A stretch of 64,000 nucleotides of DNA from Microcystis aeruginosa FD4. GTDB taxonomy: Bacteria; Cyanobacteriota; Cyanobacteriia; Cyanobacteriales; Microcystaceae. The position numbers and the translations under genes were made by a program. The notes beneath the pieces were generated by a model that worked only from the letters and a program-made list of their open reading frames with translations, made no database searches and was not told where the DNA came from. The stretch covers positions 3,348,001-3,412,000 of the forward strand of contig NZ_CP046973.1 of the NCBI RefSeq assembly GCF_009792235.1. The letters are read 5' to 3'. Below, piece after piece: positions 1-9,342 of this stretch. Within the stretch, counting starts at the first letter, position 1. Each line of letters opens with the position of its first letter.

Positions 1-443
1 TCGCTAAATCAGTTTTGACGGAAATTGTCAAGCTAGGATTTAAAAATAGAGGAGTAAAAAATACCCGTTTTTCTGTGTTGGTAAATACTTCAATGCCAGC
101 GATTTTAATTGAATGTTGCTTTGTGGATTCCCAAGCAGACATGGCTCTTTTTGATGCAGAAAAGATGGCAGAAGCGATTAAAGTTGGTTTAATTGGGGAT
201 GCTGAGGACAACTCCACACCAGAACCAGCGACCCTAAGAATTACTCAAAAAACTGTTCTTAAACCCTCCACAGAGCAATCTTCTGAATTAGAGGCAAGTA
301 CCTTAGTTGAGATTGAACCGGGAGATTATCCGGTGTTAGATGTGCGCCGAGAAGAAAGACATTTTTTTGTGAAATGGCCTGATAAAAGTTTTGGCAATCG
401 GGACGAACATTTTGTGTTTGAAGAGTTTGCCGAAATAGTGTAA
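1..443 (+). CDS. N-acetylmuramoyl-L-alanine amidase (Amidase_3), 5' partial
   Basis: The reading frame is open to the left edge, so the N-terminus lies outside the window. The visible part begins inside the last third of an Amidase_3 domain: the block PAILIECCFVDSQAD carries the catalytic glutamate region typical of zinc amidases that cut the MurNAc-L-Ala bond. After residue ~60 comes a linker rich in T, E and S, then ~60 residues (GDYPVLDVRREERHFFVKW) resembling a small beta domain of unknown role. It is the first visible gene of a same-strand run of wall-active genes and is followed 71 bases later by a metallopeptidase gene. The family call rests on the C-terminal block only. Confidence 0.72.
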   Translation, partial: AKSVLTEIVKLGFKNRGVKNTRFSVLVNTSMPAILIECCFVDSQADMALFDAEKMAEAIKVGLIGDAEDNSTPEPATLRITQKTVLKPSTEQSSELEASTLVEIEPGDYPVLDVRREERHFFVKWPDKSFGNRDEHFVFEEFAEIV

Positions 444-514
444 TAGACCGAAATTTCGGTCTATTCTTACCCAATCAAAAATGATTTATTCTTTGTTGCT
501 AACAGGAGATGGCA

Positions 515-2065
515 ATGGCCTTACTGGATGACTTAGTTCAACAATATGCTAAAACTGACTTAGCTACTATTTTTCAAGAAGTTGACAACACTTCTCAAAG
601 ATCGGTTAATCTCACAGACATTCCTCCCGATCATTTTAGTCATTTAAAAGAAGTTTCTCTCGCTCAATGGCTATTAGAGTCCGCCAGAGCCACCAGTAAA
701 CTAGCCGAGGAACAGAAAAACTTCGCTGGTTTAAAATGGCGCAAGGAAATGACTCCCTTTGCTACTCCTAAATCGATTAAAGTACCTTCTGAATCGGAAG
801 CGATGGACTTCTGCTTATTCACGGATATTGACAAATTTCTGCGAGGTTATTGGAAATTTTTAACCCGTGAAACCTATAAAGGATTAGAAGAAAATACTCA
901 AACTCCTGAAAACTTTATCGGTTTTATTCAAAGTAAAGGCTTTGCTGCCGATATAAGTTATATTAGCAAAGTGTTAAAACTTGTTCCCGAAGCGAGGACT
1001 TTACTAGCAAAAACCAACGGAATTGTTATTCCACCACCCCCCGATACCTTACAAGTAACCAGTTTTCCCAAGGAAGTGGAAGTGGGACAAAGTTTTCAGA
1101 TTGAAGGAACCGCCGCTGCTGCCGACAAAGGCAAAAAATTGACCGTTTTAGTTGATAATAAATTCCCTCTAGATGATATTGAAATAGAAGAAGGAGGGAA
1201 ATGGAAAGCCGAATTTGTCTTTTTACAAGCAGGCGATCGCATTGTTAAAATAGCCATTGATAATCAAAGTGTAGAAATCGAAATCAAGGCTTCTCTACCC
1301 GAGGAAACAGGTGCAATTACCCTGAATTTAACGGGAAGTGTTGGATTAGGAGGAATCAACCGAACAGCCGATAAGATTGCGGTTAAACAGCGATTACATT
1401 CCCTCGGCTATACTTTTGTCGGTGATCCTAATAGTGCAGCTTTGAATACAGGTTTTATTCTTGCCATCAAACTCTTTCAATCAATTATTGCAGGGGAAGA
1501 AAAATTAATAGGAGATGGAAGAATAGATGTGGGAAATACCACTCAGAAATGGTTAGAAGCCGCTAATGCACCTCGTTGGCAAACCATGCCCGATAGTAAT
1601 CCTTCTATTAGCTTAATTAATCATGAGAAAAATCAAACCAATGATGATCATGATTTTGGAACAAGTTGGTTAGCAGATGCCATCTTAGAAATTGCTGCTG
1701 ACTATCATAATACATTCCGAGTTTCTAATCCCAGTAAGGCCGCTTTTTCTATTAATGATGTTAGTAAACCCACAGGGGGAGACACCCCGCAACACGCAGG
1801 CCATGAGACGGGTTTAATGTGTGATGTAAGGCTTCCGCGCACGGATGGACAACATGGCGGAATCACTTGGGAAAGTGGCAATTTTGATCGAACCGCAGCC
1901 CGCGCTCTGATTAAAGCCATGAGACGGCAAAAACTGGTTAGTCAAGTGTTTTTTAATGACACAACCCTGATGGGTGAAACTTTTTTGGGACAAAAACTAT
2001 GCAATTTTGCCACTGGTCATGATAACCACATTCACTTTGCCATTCGCCCTCCTGTGAGAGCTTAG
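515..2065 (+). CDS. multidomain peptidoglycan hydrolase with C-terminal M74/M15-like metallopeptidase
   Basis: The start at 515 is preferred over the ATG at 509 because AGGAG at 504-508 then sits six bases upstream. Residues ~100-170 (GYWKFLTRETYKGL and FIGFIQSKGFAAD blocks) look like the end of a glucosaminidase-type domain, though the N-terminal catalytic part is not clear. A beta-rich Ig-like segment follows (~185-260), then a segment resembling a peptidoglycan-binding domain (~275-350). The C-terminus has the HxxGxxxD pattern (HETGLMCD, around residue 430) and a late HDNHIHF block near 502-507, as in LAS-type zinc endopeptidases (MepA/M74 or M15). It would cut peptide cross-links. No signal peptide is visible, which is odd for a wall enzyme. 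Confidence 0.68.
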   Translation: MALLDDLVQQYAKTDLATIFQEVDNTSQRSVNLTDIPPDHFSHLKEVSLAQWLLESARATSKLAEEQKNFAGLKWRKEMTPFATPKSIKVPSESEAMDFCLFTDIDKFLRGYWKFLTRETYKGLEENTQTPENFIGFIQSKGFAADISYISKVLKLVPEARTLLAKTNGIVIPPPPDTLQVTSFPKEVEVGQSFQIEGTAAAADKGKKLTVLVDNKFPLDDIEIEEGGKWKAEFVFLQAGDRIVKIAIDNQSVEIEIKASLPEETGAITLNLTGSVGLGGINRTADKIAVKQRLHSLGYTFVGDPNSAALNTGFILAIKLFQSIIAGEEKLIGDGRIDVGNTTQKWLEAANAPRWQTMPDSNPSISLINHEKNQTNDDHDFGTSWLADAILEIAADYHNTFRVSNPSKAAFSINDVSKPTGGDTPQHAGHETGLMCDVRLPRTDGQHGGITWESGNFDRTAARALIKAMRRQKLVSQVFFNDTTLMGETFLGQKLCNFATGHDNHIHFAIRPPVRA

Positions 2066-2114
2066 TTTAATTCATTTACTAACCAGATAATTGAACAATT
2101 GAGAGGTAAAAATT

Positions 2115-3017
2115 ATGGGAATTGTACCGACAACATGGATGCCTAACTGTTCGATGAAAAGAATCATTATTCACTGGACAGCAGGGGGACATAAAGCATC
2201 TAGCAACGATAAATCTCATTATCATATTTTAATCGAGGATGATGGTAACTTAGTGCGAGGAACTCACTCAATTAAAGATAATGTTTCCACCGCAGATAAT
2301 GTTTATGCGGCTCATACGGCACTGTTTGGTACGGGTTCAATCGGAGTTAGCGTCTGTTGTATGAGTGGTGCTGTGGAAAAACCCTTCAATGCGGGTAAGT
2401 TTCCGATGACTAAAAATCAATGGGAAACCATGGCGCAGGTAGTAGCAGAACTGTGTGATTTTTATGATATTGAAGTAACAGCTAAAACCGTTTTAGGTCA
2501 TGGAGAAGTGGAACGGGAGTTTCCTAATAAACCCCAACGCGGAAAATGGGATCCGATGGTTTTACCTTGGGATACATCCTTAAGTAAAATACAGGTAGGA
2601 GAGCAATTTAGAACGCTAGTCAAAACCAAATTAACGGGCGTTTCTGGTTTAGTGGAAACTCCAGCTAGTATCACAGCAGTTGTTCAAGGAAAAGCCTTCC
2701 GAGAAGCGCAGATATTTAATGAAAAAAGTATCGTCAAGATTCGTCCTTTGCTAGATACTTTTAATTGGCAAATTGTTGCTGCTAGTGATCAAGAAGTGAT
2801 GGAATTAAAATTTGTCGATGGAGAAGACGCAAAATCTTTAGGATTTTTGTTGATTGAACATAGCAATAAACCTATGGATATTCCCGATGGAACTAGCGAA
2901 AATGAAATCCTCAAGAAAATTGAACAATTCGGCTTTGTGAAAATAGTAGATTTGGCGCAAGCTCTCAATCTTTCTGTAACTTGGGATGGCACAACTCGGA
3001 CAGTAACAATTGAGTAA
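2115..3017 (+). CDS. Amidase_2 (PGRP-type) N-acetylmuramoyl-L-alanine amidase
   Basis: The N-terminal ~170 residues form an Amidase_2 domain: IIIHWTAG with H20 as first zinc ligand, a SHYHILI strand (H35, H37), an AAHT block, GVSVCCMSG, then a LGHGEVE histidine and a KWDP motif supplying the last ligands. This family removes stem peptides from MurNAc. The C-terminal ~100 residues (VQGKAF to VTWDGTTRTVTIE) resemble a copper-amine-oxidase N-terminal-like or stalk domain. No signal peptide is seen; the protein begins directly with the catalytic fold. It sits 49 bases after the metallopeptidase gene and 32 bases before the transglycosylase gene, consistent with one transcript. Confidence 0.82.
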   Translation: MGIVPTTWMPNCSMKRIIIHWTAGGHKASSNDKSHYHILIEDDGNLVRGTHSIKDNVSTADNVYAAHTALFGTGSIGVSVCCMSGAVEKPFNAGKFPMTKNQWETMAQVVAELCDFYDIEVTAKTVLGHGEVEREFPNKPQRGKWDPMVLPWDTSLSKIQVGEQFRTLVKTKLTGVSGLVETPASITAVVQGKAFREAQIFNEKSIVKIRPLLDTFNWQIVAASDQEVMELKFVDGEDAKSLGFLLIEHSNKPMDIPDGTSENEILKKIEQFGFVKIVDLAQALNLSVTWDGTTRTVTIE

Positions 3018-3049
3018 AGATCGATAAGATAACTTCAGGAGATGATTTT

Positions 3050-3865
3050 ATGCAAACGTACACGATTAAATCTGGAGATACCCTCAGAGGAATTGCTTTA
3101 AAATTTTATGGTGATGCTTCAAAATTTGTGGTAGTTCAAGAAGCCAACGATATTGCCAATCCCAATCAAATTTCCGTGGGACAAGTTTTAGAAATTCCCG
3201 ATCTTGCCGATGACAATGACAATAATCCCCTAGAAGATTTTCATCAGGCTTTTCCTAATAGTGTACGCTGGCGATTGGTAGAAGATGGAGTAGAAATTGA
3301 GGGTAGCGGCATTGAGAGAACCAGTGGTCAACCAGTAACCGTCACCAAAATTTGGAATAATTTTTCTGATGAAATTAATCAATGGTCAAAACACTTTAAT
3401 GTTCCGGCAGTAATTATTATTACCACCATCGCCACCGAATCGAACGGAAAAGCAGACGCTATCCGCAAAGAACCGGGTTATGTATCTGATTCTATCACCC
3501 CTCATTTGATCAGTGTTGGCTTAATGCAGACATTAATTTCTACGGCCAGAGGTACATTACATAATTCAACCATCGATCGAGATGACTTGAAAAATGCCAG
3601 TATTTCTATTCAAGCAGGAACGTCATTTATTGCTGATCAACGCTTGAAAACTTTGTTAGATCCGCCCAAAGTTGCCTGTGCTTATAATGCTGGTTCTCTA
3701 TTTGAAAACAAAAATTCCAATAATCGTTGGCGAATGCGTCAATTTCCCATTGGTACTTCCGCACACTGCGATCGCTTTATGAAGTTCTTTAACGATGCAG
3801 TCTTTGTTTTGAAAGGAACCACCACACCTGTTAGCGTCGGCTATCAACAATTTTATCTAGCTTGA
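3050..3865 (+). CDS. LysM plus lytic transglycosylase (SLT-like)
   Basis: Residues 1-50 are a clear LysM domain (YTIKSGDTLRGIALKFYGD ... ISVGQVLEIP). Residues ~110-260 match a lytic transglycosylase fold: ITTIATESNG with E130 as probable catalytic acid, SVGLMQTL, and CAYNAGS as the late AYNAG motif. The enzyme would cleave the MurNAc-GlcNAc glycan bond, with LysM binding glycan. AGGAG lies just upstream of the ATG. There is no signal peptide: LysM starts at residue 2, so export by the general secretion route is not evident. Confidence 0.85.
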   Translation: MQTYTIKSGDTLRGIALKFYGDASKFVVVQEANDIANPNQISVGQVLEIPDLADDNDNNPLEDFHQAFPNSVRWRLVEDGVEIEGSGIERTSGQPVTVTKIWNNFSDEINQWSKHFNVPAVIIITTIATESNGKADAIRKEPGYVSDSITPHLISVGLMQTLISTARGTLHNSTIDRDDLKNASISIQAGTSFIADQRLKTLLDPPKVACAYNAGSLFENKNSNNRWRMRQFPIGTSAHCDRFMKFFNDAVFVLKGTTTPVSVGYQQFYLA

Positions 3866-4006
3866 TTTCCTCGAATTTCTTGGGGTTATCGTCATCAATT
3901 CAGCTTGCCGATCTCAAGCATCAATTTTAGTCAGTCATGTCCAGTTATCTAGTTAGAGGAAATTTGTCTTTCTATGTATTTCAAGATTTCAAGGAGTGAT
4001 AAAGCC

Positions 4007-4912
4007 GTGTTATTTAAGCTTTTTCAGCGATTCATGATCTTTGGATTTACTTTAGTAATAATCTTATTTTTTCAAGCAAAAATCCAAGCTCAAACCGTTT
4101 GTCAAATAGTACCGACTTCTCAAATTTCTTCTATCGATCAGGCTAAATGTTTATTGCGTCAACCCAAGATTTTTGGGAATGTGGGTCCAACTTTAACCAG
4201 TTTACCTGTTCCGTTCGATCAACTCTTAACTAGACCCACCATTGATATCAGTAAAGAGCAATTAAGACGATATCTACAAGCTCAAGGAATTAACGAAGCA
4301 GACATTGGCGGTTCATTAGATAACCCTGTCTCACGAACTAATAATAATAATCCCAGTGCAGAATTGGCTCGTTATTTTATTATTCATGATACCAGCACTC
4401 CTAATTTGGGAAATGATCCCTTTCCCAATAATATTAATGGAGCTAGTTGGAGGTTTAACAACTTAAATCAATATGGTAGTGGCGAAAAATCCCCTGCTCA
4501 TATCATTATTAATCGAGTAGGAGATTCCGTCACTCGTAAGGATTTTAATATCCCTTGGCGTTCTACAAAACGAGAATCAGATCAATTTTGTGGGGTCAAT
4601 AAATGTAAGGGTTTATTTTTGGCAGTTGAATTAGTTCAACCCCGAAAATGTCAACCTAACTCTGGTCAAACACAGTGTTCTCCACCGACAAAAAATGATG
4701 CTAAATCGCCCGAACCGGGGTTTACCAAAGCACAATTAGATCGCCTAGCAGTTGTTTATATTGCCGCCAGTGTACGGCGCGGAAAATGGTTAATTCCCGC
4801 TTTTCATGTCGTGTTAGATATTGACGCAGGAGATCACGACGATCCCCAGAATTTTAACCTAGACCAGTGGTCAAAACAACTTAATGATATCCTTACTGAA
4901 ATTGGTTCTTAG
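4007..4912 (+). CDS. secreted Amidase_2-like protein
   Basis: The GTG at 4007 is chosen because AAGGAG (3991-3996) precedes it at a good distance and the product then begins with a compact signal peptide (hydrophobic IFGFTLVIILFF, likely cleaved after IQA). An ATG at 3974 would add 11 polar residues. The mature part has an ARYFIIHDTS strand, SPAHIIINR and a late HDDPQNFNLDQW block, together resembling PGRP/Amidase_2 enzymes whose zinc is held by two histidines and a late Asp/His. A predicted bond target in peptidoglycan is inferred from fold similarity and from the neighbours. This and the next gene are the only complete members of the run with signal peptides. Confidence 0.65.
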   Translation: MLFKLFQRFMIFGFTLVIILFFQAKIQAQTVCQIVPTSQISSIDQAKCLLRQPKIFGNVGPTLTSLPVPFDQLLTRPTIDISKEQLRRYLQAQGINEADIGGSLDNPVSRTNNNNPSAELARYFIIHDTSTPNLGNDPFPNNINGASWRFNNLNQYGSGEKSPAHIIINRVGDSVTRKDFNIPWRSTKRESDQFCGVNKCKGLFLAVELVQPRKCQPNSGQTQCSPPTKNDAKSPEPGFTKAQLDRLAVVYIAASVRRGKWLIPAFHVVLDIDAGDHDDPQNFNLDQWSKQLNDILTEIGS

Positions 4913-4921
4913 GAGCTAATC

Positions 4922-5764
4922 ATGAATCAATATTTGCGACACTTACTATTAATTATCGCAGGAATTTATCTAATTCTTATGAGCAGCTTTGTCTCTCCTG
5001 CATTCGCACAAGTTAGCTATACTCCCCCCGCTCAAAAGGATAAATTTGTTCCTGTCCTAATTGCCCTAACTGAATCTCAAATTATCTTTGATTTTCCTGA
5101 ACCGACAGAAGGCGTTAAAGATAAAAAATTGACCCTATTTTCTACTTTCTACTTTGTTCATCAAGCTCAAGCGAGTAGTGCGACCGATGCCATTGCCTTA
5201 AAAAATTCCAGTGGTACTTCTTTAGGCGTTAAACTGTCTAAAAAAGACTGGTGTACGGCCGCTTTAGAAGGAACTGTACAAGTTAAAACCGATAGCAATA
5301 CCCTAAAAACCTTTAACTTTGCTACCACAGGAACAACCGCTCAAACTAATTGTAAACCCTTTTTCCCGAGCTTAAAAGATTCCATTGTCCAAGCCATGAA
5401 TCGCTCTTTATTTGCCTTAGCTAAGGGACTCTTTGGGGATGGTTCAGGGGGATTTATCTTAGTTCCTTATCGTACTATTGCCGTTGATAAAACCGTGATT
5501 CCTTTAGGAACAGTTATTTATATTCCTGATGCAAGAGGAAAAGAAGTCATTTTGCCTTCGGGTAAAAAGGTGAAGCATGATGGGTATTTCTTTGCAGCGG
5601 ATGTGGGAAGTGCAATTAAAGGAAATAAGATTGATACTTTTTTGGGAATTACGGATAAAAATCCCTTCTCCCATGTTAAGAGTGATTCTAGCAAAACCTT
5701 CACTGCTTTTGTGATTACTGATACCCAGATTAAAAGTGCTTTAAATACACTGCACAAATCCTAA
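4922..5764 (+). CDS. secreted 3D-domain protein (double-psi barrel, MltA/RlpA-like)
   Basis: A signal peptide is evident (LLLIIAGIYLILMSSF ... SPAFA, cut near residue 29). The C-terminal ~120 residues form a 3D domain: VPYRTIAVDKTVIPLGTVIY, GYFFAADVGSAIKGNKID and a following FLG block, where the conserved aspartates of the family sit. Such domains occur in MltA-type transglycosylases and resuscitation factors. The middle segment is not recognised. The ATG follows AGGAG and lies nine bases after the preceding stop, so translation is probably coupled to the secreted amidase-like gene. Confidence 0.78.
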   Translation: MNQYLRHLLLIIAGIYLILMSSFVSPAFAQVSYTPPAQKDKFVPVLIALTESQIIFDFPEPTEGVKDKKLTLFSTFYFVHQAQASSATDAIALKNSSGTSLGVKLSKKDWCTAALEGTVQVKTDSNTLKTFNFATTGTTAQTNCKPFFPSLKDSIVQAMNRSLFALAKGLFGDGSGGFILVPYRTIAVDKTVIPLGTVIYIPDARGKEVILPSGKKVKHDGYFFAADVGSAIKGNKIDTFLGITDKNPFSHVKSDSSKTFTAFVITDTQIKSALNTLHKS

Positions 5765-5792
5765 TTGTTCTTTATTCATTAAGGAGACTATC

Positions 5793-6590
5793 ATGGCTAA
5801 TAAAACTCTCAAAGCATTAACCAACACTGTTATTAAGTCTTTCCCTCAAGATAGCATTAGCTTAAGTGATTCCCAGAAAATTACTTTACCTGAAGATGCT
5901 ACTTTAGAAATATTGCAATATCGTTCTGCACCTAATAATCATTGGGAAATTCAATTAGTCACTCCCCAAAATGGTCTTGTCACTTGGTTTGCTTTTATCT
6001 CCCATGTCGAAATATTTTCTGATCCTAACTTCAAGAAAACTTTAGTAGATATAGCTACTGAAGAATGGGAATTTTTTGAAAAAGGAACTAAAAAAGAACG
6101 AGAAAATGGCTTTTGGCAGCGAATTGTCAAATACTGGAAAGAAGGTTTAAATCGTACCGATATTGATGATCCTACTGATGTAGGTAATGTACCTTGGTCA
6201 GCGGCCTTTATTTCTTGGATCATGACAAAAGCAGGTGCGGCCGATAAATTTAAGCGAGATGCGAGTCATTCAGTTTATATTCGAGATAGTGTTAAAAAAC
6301 GCAAAGATCAAGTCATTAATGCTCCTTTTGTGGCTTTTAAAATTGATGAAGTAACTCCAGAAATTGGTGATTTAGTTTGCGCTCCTCGTCAATCAGGAGT
6401 TACTTATGATACCACTGACAATTATATTTCTCATTGTGATTTGGTAGTAGCAAAAAGAACGAATGAAATTGATATTATTGGAGGAAATGTCAGCGATTCA
6501 GTTACCCAAAAGACCCTAAAACTTGATACCAATGGTAAAGTAAAGGACACTACTCGACCTTGGTTTGTTGTCATTAAGAATTTGCTTTAA
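5793..6590 (+). CDS. DUF2272 (NlpC/P60/CHAP-like) domain protein
   Basis: The C-terminal ~170 residues carry the DUF2272 signature: VPWSAAFISWIMTKAG, ASHSVYI, a PEIGDLVCAPR strand, ISHCDLVV and GGNVSDSV. DUF2272 belongs with cysteine/histidine peptidase-like folds that often act on cell-wall peptides. The usual catalytic Cys of the WCAAFxSW block is replaced here by Ser (WSAAF), as in many DUF2272 members, so activity is uncertain. The N-terminal ~90 residues form an SH3-like beta segment. No signal peptide. AAGGAG precedes the ATG; the gene lies 28 bases after the 3D-domain gene. Confidence 0.72.
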   Translation: MANKTLKALTNTVIKSFPQDSISLSDSQKITLPEDATLEILQYRSAPNNHWEIQLVTPQNGLVTWFAFISHVEIFSDPNFKKTLVDIATEEWEFFEKGTKKERENGFWQRIVKYWKEGLNRTDIDDPTDVGNVPWSAAFISWIMTKAGAADKFKRDASHSVYIRDSVKKRKDQVINAPFVAFKIDEVTPEIGDLVCAPRQSGVTYDTTDNYISHCDLVVAKRTNEIDIIGGNVSDSVTQKTLKLDTNGKVKDTTRPWFVVIKNLL

Positions 6591-6632
6591 TACTTTTCCT
6601 ATCCTTTCCTAATCTCTTTCAAGGACAAAACT

Positions 6633-8121
6633 ATGGCAACTTTACAAGACATTGTTAACGATAACAAAACTCTGACCCGTTCCCAACTAAAAGCGGATCA
6701 AGGGTTAGTAAGAGAAATTCAAACTAAACTAGCTAACTTAGGGTTATACCCCGGTGGACAATGGATTGATGGTGATTTAGGCACTGGAGATACTTTTACT
6801 TGGCGAGGACTTAAAGAATTTTGTCAAGCCTTGGATTTATCTGGACTTCCTTCTGACACAGTGGCAATTAATCCTAATATTGCTACTAATTTACTTGATA
6901 CAAAACAGCTACCCTTTATCTTAGATTCAAGCCAAAAATACTCAATTTATACTTAACAAATTAACCACCATCCAAGATAATTCAATTGCACCAGTCAATA
7001 TTGGAGTAACTCAGTCATTCGTCGCTAGAACACTGCGGAATTCACCTTTTGCGATGGAAGTAGATGACTATCCTGAACACTTAAAACAGAAACCGGACGG
7101 GACTAATTTAGTTTCCTACGGAACTAATTTTACCCTAGCAGAATCGGGGAAAACTATTACTTTTAGCGATTATCCTCAACGAGGAAATTTGCCCAATATT
7201 GACACAACAGGCTTAAATTTTCTAGCCAGTAACATCTCTCATGCTTGTGTGTGTGTGGGAAGTTTTGGTGATGGCAACAGTCCCATCAAAACCCATTGGT
7301 TAGGGAAAGATGCTCTTAATCCAGAACAATTACTCAGTGCCACTAAATTCATTGGAGTTCTTAACGCAATTGAACAAATTAATGGGAAATTCCCTACAGT
7401 TGATGTTGATAATTGTGTGATTGAACCAGCTAATTCTCCCAAACCTAAATTTTTTGATCTGGTGGTTGATATGGTTTCCTATAGGAAAGATGCCCATGGT
7501 TCTCTGGGACGCTCGAATCAAATTGGAGCCTTATTTAAACGTTTTACTAAACGACCAGATTTGGAAGCTTGGCTAAAAGCTCAAACGGGAAATACCAGTT
7601 GTAAATTTACTGGGGGATATTTTAATCCTTCTCTGATTAAAGATCCAATTATCAAAGATTTAAGTAGCAGTGCCACCGTCTTAAGATCACCAGCAGATAA
7701 TACCACGGGAACCAATGATGTATCGACTTATGATTTAGTGCGTTTAATTACGATGTTAGGATGGCATCTGCATTTAACTACTAATACTCGTTTTACCGGT
7801 AGTCAATGGAATAGTTTAGAAACCGTTGTTCGTGCTATGGGAACCGATGCAGCACGATATATTGATGTCGCTTTAGAAACTTTAGGTGTGATAAATATGA
7901 TTAGTCAACCTGTGGTAATTTCTAAAGTTGGCTTCGGACCTAGTTCCTTTGCTTATGTAGCTTTCGTCAAATTTGTTGATAATCGTGTGCAACCAGCTAA
8001 ACTGAGAACTTTCTCCTTAGCTCTTCGTACTCCCAACGGTTCCGACAGGGAAAGAGATACCAATTTAGCCGCCGCTGTCACCGAAATTGTCCGCCGCATT
8101 TTAACCGAAGAATTGGCTTAA
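6633..8121 (+). pseudogene. peptidoglycan-binding-like protein gene split by a +1 frameshift
   Basis: The first frame (6633-6956, 107 residues) has a PGB-like block (VREIQTKLANLGLYPGG). It stops soon after a run of five A at 6934-6938. The second frame is open from at least 6937 through 8121 and has no start codon or ribosome site before the ATG at 7054, while the residues upstream of that ATG read as ordinary protein. Removing one A joins the two into one 495-residue protein. The C-terminal ~350 residues are not recognised; a KVGFG strand followed by alternating beta segments loosely recalls a serine-hydrolase (PBP-like) sheet, but that is speculation. It may be a real mutation, programmed slippage or a sequence error. 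Confidence 0.75.
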
Positions 8122-8179
8122 TCTAGTTTGGTCATAACTAAAAACAAAAACTTGTAAAATCAATAGTGAGGTCTTAAAA

Positions 8180-9193
8180 ATGAACCTAGGAACCCTTCTC
8201 GAAATTATTGTTGCTCTAATTTTTATCTACTTAGCTTCCAGCCTTATTATCTCCGAATTACAGGAACAATTAGCCGCCTTGCTAGAATTTCGGGCTAAAA
8301 ATTTAAAACAAGCCCTAGAAATATTCTTGGGAAAAAATACGGTGGAATCTTTGTACAATAATGGATCGTTATTATCAAGTTTCAATCAATACACTAATCC
8401 TATAACTGGAAACTCAGCTGGTCCTTCCTATGTTGAACCAAAGGTTTTGGCAGAGTCCCTAATTAGTCTAATTAATAGTCAACTTTCAGATAATGAAAAA
8501 TTATTAAAAGCGGATTTTTTAGGAAAAAATCTTGTTGAAGAAAAAACAGGAATCTTTAAGAAGTTAGCTAGTATTTCTGATTTTTCTAAAATAGACATAG
8601 ACAAATTAGCGATTGAGAGATTGATAGAAATAGGTTACAGTACCAAACTCAAATATGACAATCCAACTCTGGAGGATTTTGTTGATGAAATAGCCAACAC
8701 TTTTACTCAAATTATGGAGCGAACATCGGGAGTATATAAAAGAAATGCCAAGGGGGTATCTTTTGCTTTTGGTTTTTTAGCGGCTGCTTTGCTCAATATT
8801 GATAGTTTTTATGTCATTGAGCAACTATCCAAAAATCCCAATTTAAGACAGGGAATTAATCAGGTAGCGACAGAAGTTTTTCAGACTAATGAATCTTGTT
8901 TTAAAGACGCTAAAGATGATCCTAACAAAGTCGCTGAATGTACAAAAAAATTACAAGTTAGTATCAAGGATTTAGAAAAAATTAATCAACCTCTGCCCCT
9001 TGGTTGGAATGAAAAAGGATGGTTTAATGGTGAACAAATAAAAGAACAAAATGGCTGGTTACAAGCTTTTTTGGGCTGGCTAATGACAGGAGTAGCTGTG
9101 GCGATGGGCGCACCTTTTTGGTTTGATATTTTAGGGAAGCTTATCAATGTGCGTAATACTGGTAAACCCATATTACCTAATACTCAGAAATAA
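8180..9193 (+). CDS. membrane protein of unknown function
   Basis: An N-terminal membrane segment (LLEIIVALIFIYLASSLII) is followed by a mostly helical soluble part (~25-190), then two hydrophobic segments, FAFGFLAAALLNIDSFYVI (~195) and WLMTGVAVAMGAPFWFDILGKLIN (~300). The GAPFWFD-x-L-x-K block followed by a short basic tail looks like a recurrent membrane motif I have seen in uncharacterised bacterial proteins, but I cannot name the family. It follows the broken PG-binding gene by 58 bases on the same strand and could be the membrane partner or anchor of the hydrolase set. Confidence 0.7.
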   Translation: MNLGTLLEIIVALIFIYLASSLIISELQEQLAALLEFRAKNLKQALEIFLGKNTVESLYNNGSLLSSFNQYTNPITGNSAGPSYVEPKVLAESLISLINSQLSDNEKLLKADFLGKNLVEEKTGIFKKLASISDFSKIDIDKLAIERLIEIGYSTKLKYDNPTLEDFVDEIANTFTQIMERTSGVYKRNAKGVSFAFGFLAAALLNIDSFYVIEQLSKNPNLRQGINQVATEVFQTNESCFKDAKDDPNKVAECTKKLQVSIKDLEKINQPLPLGWNEKGWFNGEQIKEQNGWLQAFLGWLMTGVAVAMGAPFWFDILGKLINVRNTGKPILPNTQK

Positions 9194-9342
9194 ATAACTA
9201 TGTTTGTCACCTTAAAGATTTTCAATCAATCCTCAAACCAGTCCTTTCTCAGATTATTTCTAGGAATTGCTTGTCTTTTTGTCTTTTATTACCTATAATT
9301 GTCTCAATCCTCACTTTTTCAGTTAACAAGGAGAATACAATC

